This document shows positions 8,301-16,319 of a DNA stretch of 64,000 bases, piece after piece. The notes beneath the pieces were generated by a model that ran no database searches, was not told where the DNA came from, and saw only the letters and a program-made list of their open reading frames with translations. This DNA comes from Breviolum minutum Mf 1.05b.01 (taxonomy: Eukaryota > Sar > Dinophyceae > Suessiales > Symbiodiniaceae): assembly GCA_000507305.1 (NCBI GenBank), contig DF240820.1, forward strand, positions 895 through 64,894. The letters run 5' to 3'. The first letter of the stretch is position 1; each line of letters starts with the position of its first letter. The position numbers and the translations under genes were made by a program.

Positions 8301-9125
8301 TTTGTAGTGTGTCATCTTACAGGCGTGGTCTTTATCATAAATCTTGTATAACCCGCATTGGACTGAATACATCAAACATTTATCATCTTCATTTTTGATA
8401 TTGATACAGGCTTTCTTGTTCTGTATCCACTTAGGTAGTTCAATGTATGAGCCTCCTCTTGTTGGGTTATACTTATCAAAATGAAATTTCAGTTTATTTA
8501 CTTGAACAATCACTAAACCGCTTTCTGACATCTCCATCTTATCAAGTTGAATTTCTATATCAGTAGCCATTTGATTAAGGGTTTTTGGAACTTCTTCTCG
8601 GTTGGTGATTTCATACATTCTACTCCTCGTGTTGTTTTGTATCAGTTCATTCGTCTTTTTGTTTCTATAAGAAGCAAACATCTCCAAAATTATCTTCATC
8701 CCGTTGTGTTCGGCGATGTATTCTTTCAGTGTCTTATCCTGATATTTGATGTATGATAAGCCTTTCAGTCCTCTTACCTTGATATTACTGATAGAGTAAC
8801 TGTTGGCGTAATTCTTGAAGGCAGTTTCAACCTTCATATCCGCTTTAAACCTCTTCTGATAAGCCTGTAGCGTTTTGTTCTTATCAACCCTCAACCATTT
8901 AACATCCTTCTTTTCAACAAGCTCGTACCTTTTGTAGTCTATCGTTGTCTTAACCTTGTTTAACTTTCTCTTCAACCTGTCCGTGATGGGTCTGTTTCTA
9001 TTGTAGTTGTAAGTCCTCTCACCTATCTTAATCTTATTTAATTCCCTATCACCCACTTTCACTATCTCGCCCTGATTGGATTTGATTAGATAATCTATTA
9101 CATCTCTCTCTGAACCTTCAGCCAT
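5373..9125 (-). CDS. polB: Protein-primed family B DNA polymerase (Polinton type)
   Basis: The 1250-residue protein has all expected motifs in order. They are: a C2H2-like finger (Cys372, Cys375, His388, Cys393); exonuclease I with Asp428 and Glu430 (YADFE); an HNH/endonuclease VII-like cysteine cluster (about 519-552, CFICGKKF to DHCHF to CAHDDCN); exonuclease II (HNLKNYDAHL, 568-577); the DSFSFLSSSLDKL segment (613-625); exonuclease III (YHDLYLQTD, 722-730); motif A (LDANNLYG, 826-833); motif B (KLMNNAVYGK, 989-998); and motif C (YTDTDS, 1087-1092). The N-terminal ~400 residues, including GGSYIELPKWI (224-234), match the extended N-terminus of Polinton and adintovirus polymerases. Catalytic residues are intact, so the gene could be functional. 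It would replicate linear viral DNA from a protein primer. The start follows AT-rich promoter-like sequence. Confidence 0.93.
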   Translation of the reverse strand: MAEGSERDVIDYLIKSNQGEIVKVGDRELNKIKIGERTYNYNRNRPITDRLKRKLNKVKTTIDYKRYELVEKKDVKWLRVDKNKTLQAYQKRFKADMKVETAFKNYANSYSISNIKVRGLKGLSYIKYQDKTLKEYIAEHNGMKIILEMFASYRNKKTNELIQNNTRSRMYEITNREEVPKTLNQMATDIEIQLDKMEMSESGLVIVQVNKLKFHFDKYNPTRGGSYIELPKWIQNKKACINIKNEDDKCLMYSVQCGLYKIYDKDHACKMTHYKKINCHLNWDNVSFPSTSIDIDQLEENNKDEISVNVYSISPDSETILLNRKTKVLKATTHIDLLKIEEDDKSHYVFIKDYNRLMSKQTNNKKIKKYHCRYCLHGFQSEELLNTHYENGCLAVEGQIIEMPEADETIEFKHHYKKLKAPFVIYADFECLTTKTGSVNTTMNNTEKYQHHRPCGFMLNVVNSIYGTSGQHLYRGEDCMEVFAKKLMEIKNKILESMKENKPLIMTAENWRDYKTATNCFICGKKFVEGDKKVRDHCHFTGKYRGCAHDDCNLQFSLPYYKIPVFFHNLKNYDAHLIIERADELAKKSRIDVIAQNSEKFITFGFKNLSFKDSFSFLSSSLDKLVKLSKYENGERRENWDKNFKFSSRNNYVSNITDLDLLTDKGVYPYDYFNTFDKFREKQLPPKEKFYSRLSESNISDEEYERAKNIWEHFGIRNLGEYHDLYLQTDVLLLTDVFENFRDLCLEYYGLDPAHYITLPNFSWDAMLLKTGVVIDPITDKDMYEMIEKGLRGGMCQVSHKQAVANNKYMEDDYNKNEPSNYISYLDANNLYGLAMSQKLPIGQLKWGKKIPDIENWNENDDFAYILEVDLEYPNHLHDEHSDYPLAPENLHIMEDMLSEHQKELHKHYYNGKEPTNEKQPKLILNVKDKEKYVVHIKTLKFYVEKGLVVKKVHRIIKFHQRQWLKPWIDFNTNKRKEATSDFEKDMFKLMNNAVYGKTMENVRNHMDFELVSTQARLQKCVNNPNYKNRHIINENLVGVEKTKSVLKLGKPIYLGMTILDLSKHHMYSFFYDVLKVRYGKNIRLIYTDTDSYVLQTMTDDIFDDYKDLRQHMDFSGYDKSHSNYDACNKKVLGKFKDECDGKIITRFVALRPKMYCYKLFDEIKEEKKAKGVPKLKVKRDLDMKDYENTLHNKKAKNVNFNAIRSKNHQIYSINSTKVGLSSYDNKRYWTDDYSSVPYGHYLIEQGLKK

Positions 9126-9168
9126 ATACTACTATACTATATTATTATAAGTCATTTTTTCTTTAAGT
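9126..9168 (-). promoter_or_regulatory. Polymerase promoter region
   Basis: On the minus strand a 14-mer ACTTAAAGAAAAAA (9168-9155) lies 30 nt before the ATG, followed by an AT-rich stretch with AATAATATA. The same 14-mer lies 28 nt before the ATG of the 9.3-kb zinc-finger gene, so it may mark replication-class genes. Confidence 0.5.
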
Positions 9169-9231
9169 AGTTTTTTGCTGGGGGGTTAGCTGTTGGGCAT
9201 TCTTGGGTATAGGTTTGGCTTCAACGCATCA

Positions 9232-9257
9232 ATCTTATTATTTGTGGATAATAAGAT
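9232..9257. terminator. Hairpin after the small zinc-finger gene
   Basis: A 9-bp perfect stem with an 8-nt loop lies 18 nt beyond the stop of the minus-strand gene at 9275. It fits the 3'-hairpin pattern seen at 4748-4783. Confidence 0.45.
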
Positions 9258-9274
9258 GGATGATTTTAGTGTTT

Positions 9275-9577
9275 CTAAATTTCAATCCTTGTCTTCTTAC
9301 ATTTTGATGTTTGCTGGTGTTTTGAAAGGTTGGATTTGCTACTTATCACCTTTTGACAAACTGGACATTGATAAGATTGTTTGAGTTTTGTTTCATAATA
9401 TTTCTTGAAATATTGGGGGTCTAATGGTTTCTTATCATATGTTCCGTCTTCCTTCCATCTGTTGTTAATTGGTGTGATTGGCTCTTGCTGTGTGTCGCTC
9501 ATATCATTTGATAATCTATCAAATAAGTCTTCATCCATTTCAGATTTTATCCCATCTACAACCATAAAACAAGGCAT
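9275..9577 (-). CDS. Small C2HC/C2H2 zinc-finger protein
   Basis: The 100-residue protein has an acidic N-terminal half and, near the C-terminus, a segment YFKKYYETKLKQ followed by CPVC, a basic spacer, a His, and a closing Cys in a classical zinc-finger spacing (about residues 70-93). A tyrosine-rich lead-in before the finger is also seen in the GIY-YIG and 12.7-kb proteins. A regulator or accessory DNA-binding protein of the virus is likely. It runs in the same direction as the polymerase and shares a 14-mer upstream motif with it. Confidence 0.7.
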   Translation of the reverse strand: MPCFMVVDGIKSEMDEDLFDRLSNDMSDTQQEPITPINNRWKEDGTYDKKPLDPQYFKKYYETKLKQSYQCPVCQKVISSKSNLSKHQQTSKCKKTRIEI

Positions 9578-9618
9578 AGTATATACTCCTTATTAGATAA
9601 GGTATTTTTTCTTTAAGT
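9578..9618 (-). promoter_or_regulatory. Upstream region of the 9.3-kb gene with shared 14-mer
   Basis: The identical ACTTAAAGAAAAAA 14-mer (9618-9605) lies 28 nt before the start codon, at nearly the same distance as before the polymerase. Confidence 0.5.
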
Positions 9619-9650
9619 GTTTTTGGGGTGTGTGTTGCTGTAAGATTTTA

Positions 9651-9757
9651 TCGTCCTTTGCGGTCGTTGCCATCGTCTTCATCTTCATCGTCCTTAAGCG
9701 GTCGTTGCCATCGTCTTCATCTTCATCGTCCTTAAGCAGTCGTTGCCATCGTCATCA
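9651..9757. repeat. Tandem repeat, 37-38 bp unit, about 2.8 copies
   Basis: Units begin with TCGTCCTT at 9651, 9688 and 9726. It lies just outside the last clearly viral promoter, where sequence composition shifts to less AT-rich DNA. Confidence 0.8.
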
Positions 9758-10386
9758 TTTCTTGAACCTAATGATAAGATATATCTATATCTTTAAAAAC
9801 CCTCCTAAAAGGTTCCGGACGGGCTCCACACAAGTGCCTGACCAACGCATCCCTTCTGACAAGCAGGATATCAACAATGGGGGGAGGACACTTATAATAC
9901 GTATGTGGGTATGAAATGTATATACTATATTAAAACCCCCCAGTCCCAAAAAAATCAATGAACCCTTCACTACTTCAGCCTTCGAAGTTTTCATTTGAAA
10001 CTCTTCTCCACTTCTGCCTTCAAATTTTCTCATTTGAATATTTGATGGACTAACCTGTGTCCAATTCCTGTTTATTTGGAACCCTTCTCCACTTCAGACC
10101 TTTAAAGTCCTCATTCTCGTCATCTACATTGATGTCTTCTTGACCTCAGACGGTGGAAGCAGTTTATAATGAAATGTGATGTAAATGTTTCACTTCTCGA
10201 TTTGTATGTTGTGAAAAAAAAAACATCCGCACTCACATCTTTTACTCATTTGTCGGATTTCGTCTAAGATTACAGTTGGAATTACACATCATCCTCATTT
10301 GGAATGACGCCACCTGAAAGTGATCTGTCCTTTTCATCACTTTCTAAAATGAGTTCCTCCAAAAACCAAAATGCTAAAGTAGCAAA
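9758..10386. other. Non-coding stretch before the mini-hairpin array
   Basis: No convincing gene. Three imperfect copies of a roughly 35-bp pyrimidine-rich phrase (CTTCTCCACTTC followed by a TTCAAA/TTTAAA and TCATT) occur between about 9965 and 10120. An 82-codon minus-strand frame at 9785-10033 has no protein-like features. Confidence 0.5.
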
Positions 10387-10664
10387 TGCTCTGGAAGCAT
10401 ACCCCTATGCTCAGGAAGCATACCCCTATGCTCAGGAAGCATACCCTATGCTCTATAAGCATACCCTATGCTCTGGAAGCATATTTTAATTGAAAAAATG
10501 TATTAAAATATGATGCTATGAAAGCATACCCTATGCTCTATAAGCATACCCCTATGCTCAGGAAGCATACCCTATGCTCTATAAGCATACCCTATGCTCT
10601 TAAAGCATATCCATTAATGCTCTGGAAGCATACCCTATGCTCCGGAAGCATACCCCCGTATGCC
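10387..10664. repeat. Array of about twelve mini-hairpins
   Basis: Repeats of AGCATA-CCC(C)-TATGCT recur every 19-20 bp, each a 6-bp stem with a 3-5 nt loop. The array is interrupted once (about 10480-10515) by a longer hairpin with ATATTTTAAT and ATTAAAATAT arms. It lies 58 bp beyond the stop of the 153-residue minus-strand gene, so it would be transcribed in that gene's 3' region. It lacks the long unique spacers of a CRISPR. Confidence 0.85.
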
Positions 10665-10721
10665 TCACAATGGTTATGGAGAGAACCAGATGCAATCCCC
10701 TACATCGCACAAAAAACCCTC

Positions 10722-11183
10722 TCACTTCGTGTCCATCTTCACATCCTTGGACTTCCGCTTGATGCCAATGTGAATGTCAAGAAGTTGAATGACTGCGTCC
10801 TTGGAAACATCAGTATCCTCTTCCAAGGCATTCATTACTGCTTCCGCTGTCATATCGTTGCTCTTCTCAATGACTTGGTTCAAGTAATCACGAACTTGGA
10901 TGATTTGACTCATCGTTTGAGTTCTGTCCATCAATCTCGGAATTTTGTATGCGAGATTGGCCTTGTCAGTCTTGACAAAGTTTTTCATCTCTTTGATGTC
11001 ATCGATTTGAAGTTTGTCTATCATATCATCAAATGAGAGGTCATCCTTTTGATTGAAAATCTGCTTTGCGTCTTTGATTGCCCACGTGAAGATGTTGTCA
11101 TTCTTGATGTCAATTATTTTCTTTTTCACCTTCAAGATGTTCCCCTTTTTCGTGGATGTAGAAGTCTTTGAAGAAGACGGCAT
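10722..11183 (-). CDS. Helical protein of unknown function (153 aa)
   Basis: I chose the ATG at 11181-11183, which begins MPSSSKTSTSTKK; an upstream in-frame Met at 11225 adds a Cys-rich stretch unlike the rest. The product is basic at both ends and predicted largely alpha-helical, with no Cys pairs, signal peptide or membrane segment. The single long frame, protein-like composition and balanced codons suggest a real gene. It is less AT-rich than the viral block and runs in the same direction as the ubiquitin-like gene upstream (11646-12410). No family was recognised. Both may belong to a separate mobile element or to the host. Confidence 0.5.
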   Translation of the reverse strand: MPSSSKTSTSTKKGNILKVKKKIIDIKNDNIFTWAIKDAKQIFNQKDDLSFDDMIDKLQIDDIKEMKNFVKTDKANLAYKIPRLMDRTQTMSQIIQVRDYLNQVIEKSNDMTAEAVMNALEEDTDVSKDAVIQLLDIHIGIKRKSKDVKMDTK

Positions 11184-11645
11184 ATCCCAAAAGCGAAGTG
11201 AGCGCAAAAAACAAAGTGGGCACAAAAAACAAATTGAACCATAAATGGCTTAAAAACAATCATCTTCCAACAAGGTGCCTTGAAGTCTGACTGGCATCAC
11301 CGAAAGTTTGAAAAGTATGACTGTCATCACTGAAAAAGTTGAAGTTGAAACAAATGCTTCAAAGTCTGACTGATTAAAATGACTTTCAACTCTCACAACT
11401 TCGAAGTTGAAAACATCTTGAAAAAATAAGCGTCGCAAAGTAGTCTCATTTTGGACATCGAAGGTCAAGGTTTCTGGAGTGGTAAAATGCCAACATCAGA
11501 CGTTTGAGACGGCATACATCGCTACAGCATCATCAATTGAGCACTTCACCTCAACTTCTTTCAAAACAGCTGTCAAGTTTGAATATAAAAACATTTGAAG
11601 AAGGTATGGAATTTCACAAGGCTGCTCGCTCAAGATGCTTGAAAT
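11184..11645. other. Intergenic spacer with short GAAGT phrases
   Basis: It holds recurring CTGACTG(G)CATCAC and GAAGTTGAA phrases at 11285-11420 but no clear gene. A 72-codon minus-strand frame (11250-11468) appears to be chance. Confidence 0.4.
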
Positions 11646-12410
11646 CTACTTCTCATCTTCCTCAACTTCCATCTCTTGCTCACTCTCATCTTCAGTGAAT
11701 TCCTCAAGGTCTCGAGCCAACATCGCATCAACAGTCTCCTGCGTGATGGTGGTGGCGGTCTCGGAATCATCATCATCGGCTGGATGCCATTCAGTTTCTG
11801 GAGCATTCAACCTGACTGTGATGGTGTCTTGGTCTCCAATCTCAAGCTTCAAAAGGGTCTTTCGGGGAGCTTCTGTGATAATCTCCGTGCCGTGCAACAA
11901 CTCAAGCTTCATTGACTTCACTCGGCTCATAGCCAAATGCTGGCCAATCATCAGCCTCAAAGTTCCCACCGTGGTGCTTCGAACTGTTGTCAAACGAAAA
12001 GGTGTCCCAGCAGTGTTCGGAACAAAGACGATGATCAAGGTGATGTTTTCGTTGCGCAACCTTGCGCCCTCGATCTTCTTCGCCTCATTCCTCTCCTTGG
12101 CTTTCGCTTTTGAGGCCTCTTGACGACCAGCTTTCGACAATTCTTTGTAGTACCCCTTGGCGTACTTAATGCTCTCTTGGTACTTCACGGATAAGGCTTG
12201 CATTCGCTGAATGAGATCACCCATTGTGTCTGTTGATGATCCTGCAATTTGTTCTTGGAATTGTGTGGAAATACCCAACTGAACCAGCTGCTCATCACTC
12301 ATCTGACCTACTGGTTGAGGAGCAGGAGCAGGAGCAGCCTTTGGTTTCGCAACAGCCTTCGATTTGGCTGAGGCTTCATCCACAATAGGCTTACTCTGCT
12401 TTGGAGCCAT
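11646..12410 (-). CDS. Protein with ubiquitin-like domain and acidic tail (254 aa)
   Basis: The start MAPKQSKP at 12408-12410 is preferred, as the upstream extension looks non-coding. Order of parts: a basic, Ala/Pro-rich N-terminus (1-35), a helical and probably coiled-coil segment (about 64-118), a beta-grasp domain (about 122-202), and an acidic tail (about 212-254). The beta-grasp call rests on a beta-hairpin (ITLIIVFV then FRLTTV), a helix (TVGTLRLMIGQHL), strand MKLELL, and an ending KTLLKLEIGDQDTITVRL. That ending closely parallels the last third of ubiquitin. There is no C-terminal Gly-Gly after the domain, so it is a fold, not a conjugatable tag. It is intronless and less AT-rich than the virus. 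Host gene, viral gene and cargo of another element are all possible. Confidence 0.6.
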   Translation of the reverse strand: MAPKQSKPIVDEASAKSKAVAKPKAAPAPAPQPVGQMSDEQLVQLGISTQFQEQIAGSSTDTMGDLIQRMQALSVKYQESIKYAKGYYKELSKAGRQEASKAKAKERNEAKKIEGARLRNENITLIIVFVPNTAGTPFRLTTVRSTTVGTLRLMIGQHLAMSRVKSMKLELLHGTEIITEAPRKTLLKLEIGDQDTITVRLNAPETEWHPADDDDSETATTITQETVDAMLARDLEEFTEDESEQEMEVEEDEK

Positions 12411-12703
12411 TCCAAACAAGTGAGAACACCGGATGGGGAGATGAGCGAAACTCGAATCAAAATGCTTGAGAAAAAAAACATAAATCAAATAGTGAAATGT
12501 TGCCACGCTCTGATTGAAATCATCATCCAAAAGTCTGGCTTTTAAGACATCTTGGCAAATCACTGATTTTTTCTTGATTGAGTGTCCCGACGTATTTTGA
12601 TGATGCTCTTCTTCAGGAAGCATCGGGGCAGACGGTTGCTAAAATATAATTATACCCCCTAAAACATTTAAAGACATATCCCCTTAATACATTAAGAATA
12701 AAT
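12411..12703. other. Spacer between divergent genes
   Basis: The left part is GC-balanced, and from about 12640 the sequence becomes AT-rich again. TTTAAAGA lies 30 nt before the 12704 start, recalling the TTAAAGA core before the polymerase and 9.3-kb genes. Confidence 0.4.
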
Positions 12704-13162
12704 ATGGTAGAAGAACAACCTGAAATGAAACAATGCTCAAAATGTAAAGTGTTCCAACCAATGAGTAGATATGTGGAAGGTAGAACTCAATGTAATGTTT
12801 GTCTTGAAAACAAGCGTAGATATAGAGAAAAACATAGACAAGAGTTAAGAGACAAACAAAAAGAATATTATATTCAAAACAAAGAAGAAAGAGTAGAATA
12901 CAACAAGGTGTATCGCCAACAGTATATAGAATGTAGCGCTTGTAAAGTAATGATAAAGAGATGTAAGAAATCCGAACACGAAAGAACTAAAACACACATA
13001 CATAATCTTACTAACCCAAACAATCCTAAACTGACTTACAAACAAATTCACGAAAAGAAACAGCAAGAGAAGAAAGAAAATGAAATCAAAGATAGAATAC
13101 GACACCAACAAACAATAGCATATCTTAATGATACTTTTCCAACCTTTCCAGAAGAACCATAA
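12704..13162 (+). CDS. Virus-like zinc-binding protein (152 aa)
   Basis: Two cysteine motifs are visible. One is N-terminal (CSKCKVFQP then CNVC, residues about 11-34), resembling an HNH-type treble-clef start. The other is central (CSAC followed by His and a KTH) and is preceded by tyrosine-rich basic repeats (EYYIQNKEE, YNKVYRQQY). The central part parallels the linker and zinc element of the GIY-YIG protein, but the nuclease domain is absent. The C-terminus is highly charged and helical. The AT-rich codon use fits the viral block 3 kb to the left rather than the two genes between. Probably a viral accessory gene. Confidence 0.65.
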   Translation: MVEEQPEMKQCSKCKVFQPMSRYVEGRTQCNVCLENKRRYREKHRQELRDKQKEYYIQNKEERVEYNKVYRQQYIECSACKVMIKRCKKSEHERTKTHIHNLTNPNNPKLTYKQIHEKKQQEKKENEIKDRIRHQQTIAYLNDTFPTFPEEP

Positions 13163-13475
13163 CCATAATCATACCATACTCATAACCCATAAACTCTTAC
13201 AATGTATAATCATACTATACTTACACCCTATAAACCCAAAACGAAGAACCCACCCAACAACCACCCCAATGAATGAAAAAATGAATGAGATGAAGAGATG
13301 AAGAAAGAGATGATTAATGAGATGAAAAAACAAATGAGGTGAGGATGAAAGTTTGTTAGGAGAGAAAATGAAAATGAAGAAGGTAGAGAAATGGGGTGAA
13401 GTGAAAAATGAATGAGGTGAGGTGGAAACTTTTTGATGGATGAAAAAATGAGAAAATGAATGAGATGACAATGAA
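13163..13475. repeat. Low-complexity junction: CCATA repeats then purine-rich GATGA tract
   Basis: Short (A)CCATA(A) phrases (13163-13240) give way to about 210 bp with strong purine bias on the plus strand, built of GATGA, AATGA and GAGATGA units. It marks the change from virus-like to host DNA. Minus-strand open frames here are products of the bias, not genes. Confidence 0.65.
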
Positions 13476-13567
13476 CCCACAACCCCAGCTAACCCTAGTC
13501 CCCCCCTTTTTACCATTTTTTGGGGGGTGGTACTGTACCCTTGGATTCCCATGACAGATCCTCCACA

Positions 13568-13687
13568 CCCTAGTCTTCCAAAATCCTCCGAATACCTTGT
13601 GAGGAAGTGTTTGGGCCCCCTAAAGGCCTTGTCAGGAGGTGTTTGTGGGTCCAAACATCTACTCACAAGGTATTTGGAAGACTAGGG
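13568..13687. mobile_element. Foldback element with CCCTAGTCTTCCAAA ends
   Basis: The ends CCCTAGTCTTCCAAA and TTTGGAAGACTAGGG are perfect inverted repeats. A second inner pair, TACCTTGTGAG with CTCACAAGGTA, extends the arms. Confidence 0.7.
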
Positions 13688-14882
13688 ATTGACAGTTTTT
13701 GACTCCCATATTATCTCAGGTCGCAAGGTTTTCCCGAGAGCCACTTGAGGATGGAAAAAGTGTTTCTGGTCGCTGGAAGTGTTTCAAACCGCAGGGGGGA
13801 TTTTGTTGGCGCGAAACGTTTTTCAGCCGTAAAAAGACAAGAGCATGGCATGCAATCGAGGGGAGTTTTTTGTTTGGTTCATTTGATTTTTCTTTAGTTT
13901 TTAGTTTTTTGTTGGGTTTCCCGCTTTTAGTTGGATGGTATTTTACCACAGAAGGTCAGTTGTTTGGGTTGAGTTCCATTGATATGAGAGATTGTCTTTG
14001 AGATGTTTTAAAGGAATGTCAAACATTTTGTGGTGTGGCATGGTATACTTTTCCCAGAAAATCCAAACATTGAAATCCCTTCGTCGACATGGATTTCATC
14101 ACCCTCTGGTGGCCTCTAAGATAGCCATTGGCAAATCTATCCTTTTTAATTTAGGTGAAGCTATCTTGCATGATTGGTCATGACAATCCCACACCTGTTA
14201 CGGAAAGGTGGTGGCAACTCAAAGATTTTTTTGGAATTTTCCCCCCGGATCCAGCCTAGCGTCGGAATGTAGGATAATATAGATGTAAATGGTCGACCAT
14301 CCCCACTGAGTAGGACCGCCCAAGATGGCCGTGAAGCGCTCGTTCACTTGGTTACTTGCTGCTGCACCCAACGAGGGTCACATTTTGGGGTCACGGTCAT
14401 TGAATCACATCATTTTTGGACAAGGCAGGGCCATCTTGAAAATCAGCTTTGGAAAAAGTTTTTTTTTTTCCATATGGCCATTGTCTAGACATCAGTATCA
14501 AAGTTCAGCCTCAAAAAGGTCTGGATAATTTAGGGGCATAAATTTCTGGAGGATTCAGGTAACCTATATTTCGGAATACCTCTGGTATACCCCCAAGCAG
14601 TAACAGTCATCATTTCATTGTTTGCAGGGAATCCCGGACTAAACCTTTATTTGCCGCTCTTACTCGGAGCGGGGGTATAGTTTCTTATGAGCCCCGTTCA
14701 ACTGTGTAATTAGTATAATCGCCTATATACCTAAACAACTAGTTTTTTTCATTGTTCATGTTATTTTTGTCGGTTGGGAGTATGGTGTTTTACATGACCT
14801 GATTGTGACGTCACTGAAGCTTGGCGAACTGTGAAGTTTTACCAAGTACTGGGATGTCCTGCTGGTACTTCTTAAATGGATT

Positions 14883-14985
14883 ATACTCTCCCTGAGACCA
14901 ACGTAGCACCTGAAGATACGACTTCCCAAAAGGAGAATAGAATTTTCAGGGGCTATGTCCGTTTCAGGCAGGGTAACCTCCATAT
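14883..14985. mobile_element. F2 foldback element (diverged)
   Basis: Family F2 has ends TACCCTCCCTGAAACTAAC and its complement, with about 100 bp in total. This copy reads ATACTCTCCCTGAGACC to GTTTCAGGCAGGGTA, with several changes. Confidence 0.6.
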
Positions 14986-15130
14986 ATAAGTAGGTTGGAT
15001 ACGTCCCGTAAATAGCTATAGTTACTAAGTTCCATGGACACCCTAAGTACGGACCTTTTTTTCGCTTCAAAGTACCTTCATTCGAAGTTTTGTTGAATCA
15101 TTTTGATTTGTTCAGATATGATACTCCATA

Positions 15131-15208
15131 CCATCCATGTATGGTATATTTACCTACATTTTCCATAAAAATCAACCAAATGTAGGTAAATATCCCATAC
15201 ATGGATCC
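15131..15208. mobile_element. F5 foldback element
   Basis: Family F5 is an almost complete palindrome of about 78-100 bp with ends GGATCCATGTATGGTATAT and inner arms TTACCTACATTT. This copy has one altered end (CCATCCATG). Confidence 0.7.
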
Positions 15209-15292
15209 TATGGGTACCAAACCATTTTGTTCCAACAGAAGGGTTTGGAGCATACCCCAAGTCCCCTTAGAGCGATAGTTTAAACATTGATT

Positions 15293-15411
15293 TGTTCCAA
15301 GAAATCTCCAACAGGACCCACTGAACGGACCCCGAACAAACCTGAGTATCTAATAGCTCTAGTAACTTCTTCAGGGGTCCGTCGGTAAGGTCCCATTCAA
15401 TTTTTGATGGA
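15293..15411. repeat. Two-copy dispersed repeat, copy 1
   Basis: Closely matches 47976-48091, sharing phrases such as AGAAATCTCCAACAGGACCC and GAGTATCTAATAGCTC. In each case an F5 palindrome lies within 200 bp. Confidence 0.75.
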
Positions 15412-16210
15412 TTTGTGTTTCTTACGGCTCACTTTTGCCAACAATCGAGGCACAACAAGTCCAAGTCTTCCTTCCGATAATGAGTCTTCCGAAACTCCTC
15501 CATTTTGATCCATTTTGGGTACCTGAAATTCTTGGATGAACTGCTGAGGATGAGCTTCAAGCGCAGGACGACGCGTTTGTAAAAGGATGAAGTTGATGAA
15601 GTCTTGGAGGTTGGAAAAGGTGAAGGAAGAATGACTCTCAATTTAATAGATGCTAGGTGGTTTCACATATTTTTTTTAAGAAAATTCATCCCGACTTGGG
15701 GAAGGTTCGGGAAGATTCTCATTTTGACTAACATTTTTCATATAGGTTGAAACCACCAACATGGATGTTTCTGAGCAAATTATAGCGACAACCCCCCCAG
15801 GTTGGTAATTCCAAATGCTGGTCCGACGTGAGGGAATCTCCCCAGAATGCCCAAACAATTCAGGTTTATCAATTGTAGGACAAATTGCCCAGATGTTCGC
15901 AAGCCAGGTTGTTTTGTAAGGACTGGTTCTTTATACCTTTGCTTTCTCATGTTTTCTAAAATGCAGTTGATAGAAATGTTATAAAACGGGAGATGCAACA
16001 AACATGCAACCCTTCTTAACCCCAATAATGAAATGTGAGATAAACTATACATATTCATGGGTTGGCCCGGATTTTCTGAACCATCCAACAGTGTCGAACA
16101 GTCACTTTTTCATGTGTCCCTTGCATCGGAAGAAACGAAAGGAAAAGAAAAACAAATGTTTTAGGGGCCGTGACATCCATCTTTTGCACCAACAAAATAT
16201 TGTGGGAATT

Positions 16211-16319
16211 TACCCCCCCCCTGAAAACTAACATGACAATGGACGATCCACCATTTGAAGATGTATTTCCTGTTGAAAATGGGAATTTTGTAATGTCATG
16301 TTAGTTTTCAGGGGTGTAA
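16211..16319. mobile_element. F2-like foldback element with CATGACAATGG inner arms
   Basis: Ends TACCCCCCCCTGAAAAC and GTTTTCAGGGGTGTA, with the inner AACATGACA/TGTCATGTT pair. The same inner variant recurs at 53895-54006. Confidence 0.65.

Noticed and set aside
10387..10664. CRISPR array
   Set aside because: The spacers are nearly identical 5-7 bp pieces and the repeat is only a 13-16 bp palindrome; a eukaryotic context also argues against it.
10304..11036. Plus-strand frames with EAYPYAQ repeats
   Set aside because: The repeats come from the mini-hairpin array, and the rest is antisense to the better 153-residue gene.
13169..13666. 165-codon minus-strand frame
   Set aside because: Its length comes from the purine-biased tract; the product is His/Ser/Phe-rich low complexity.
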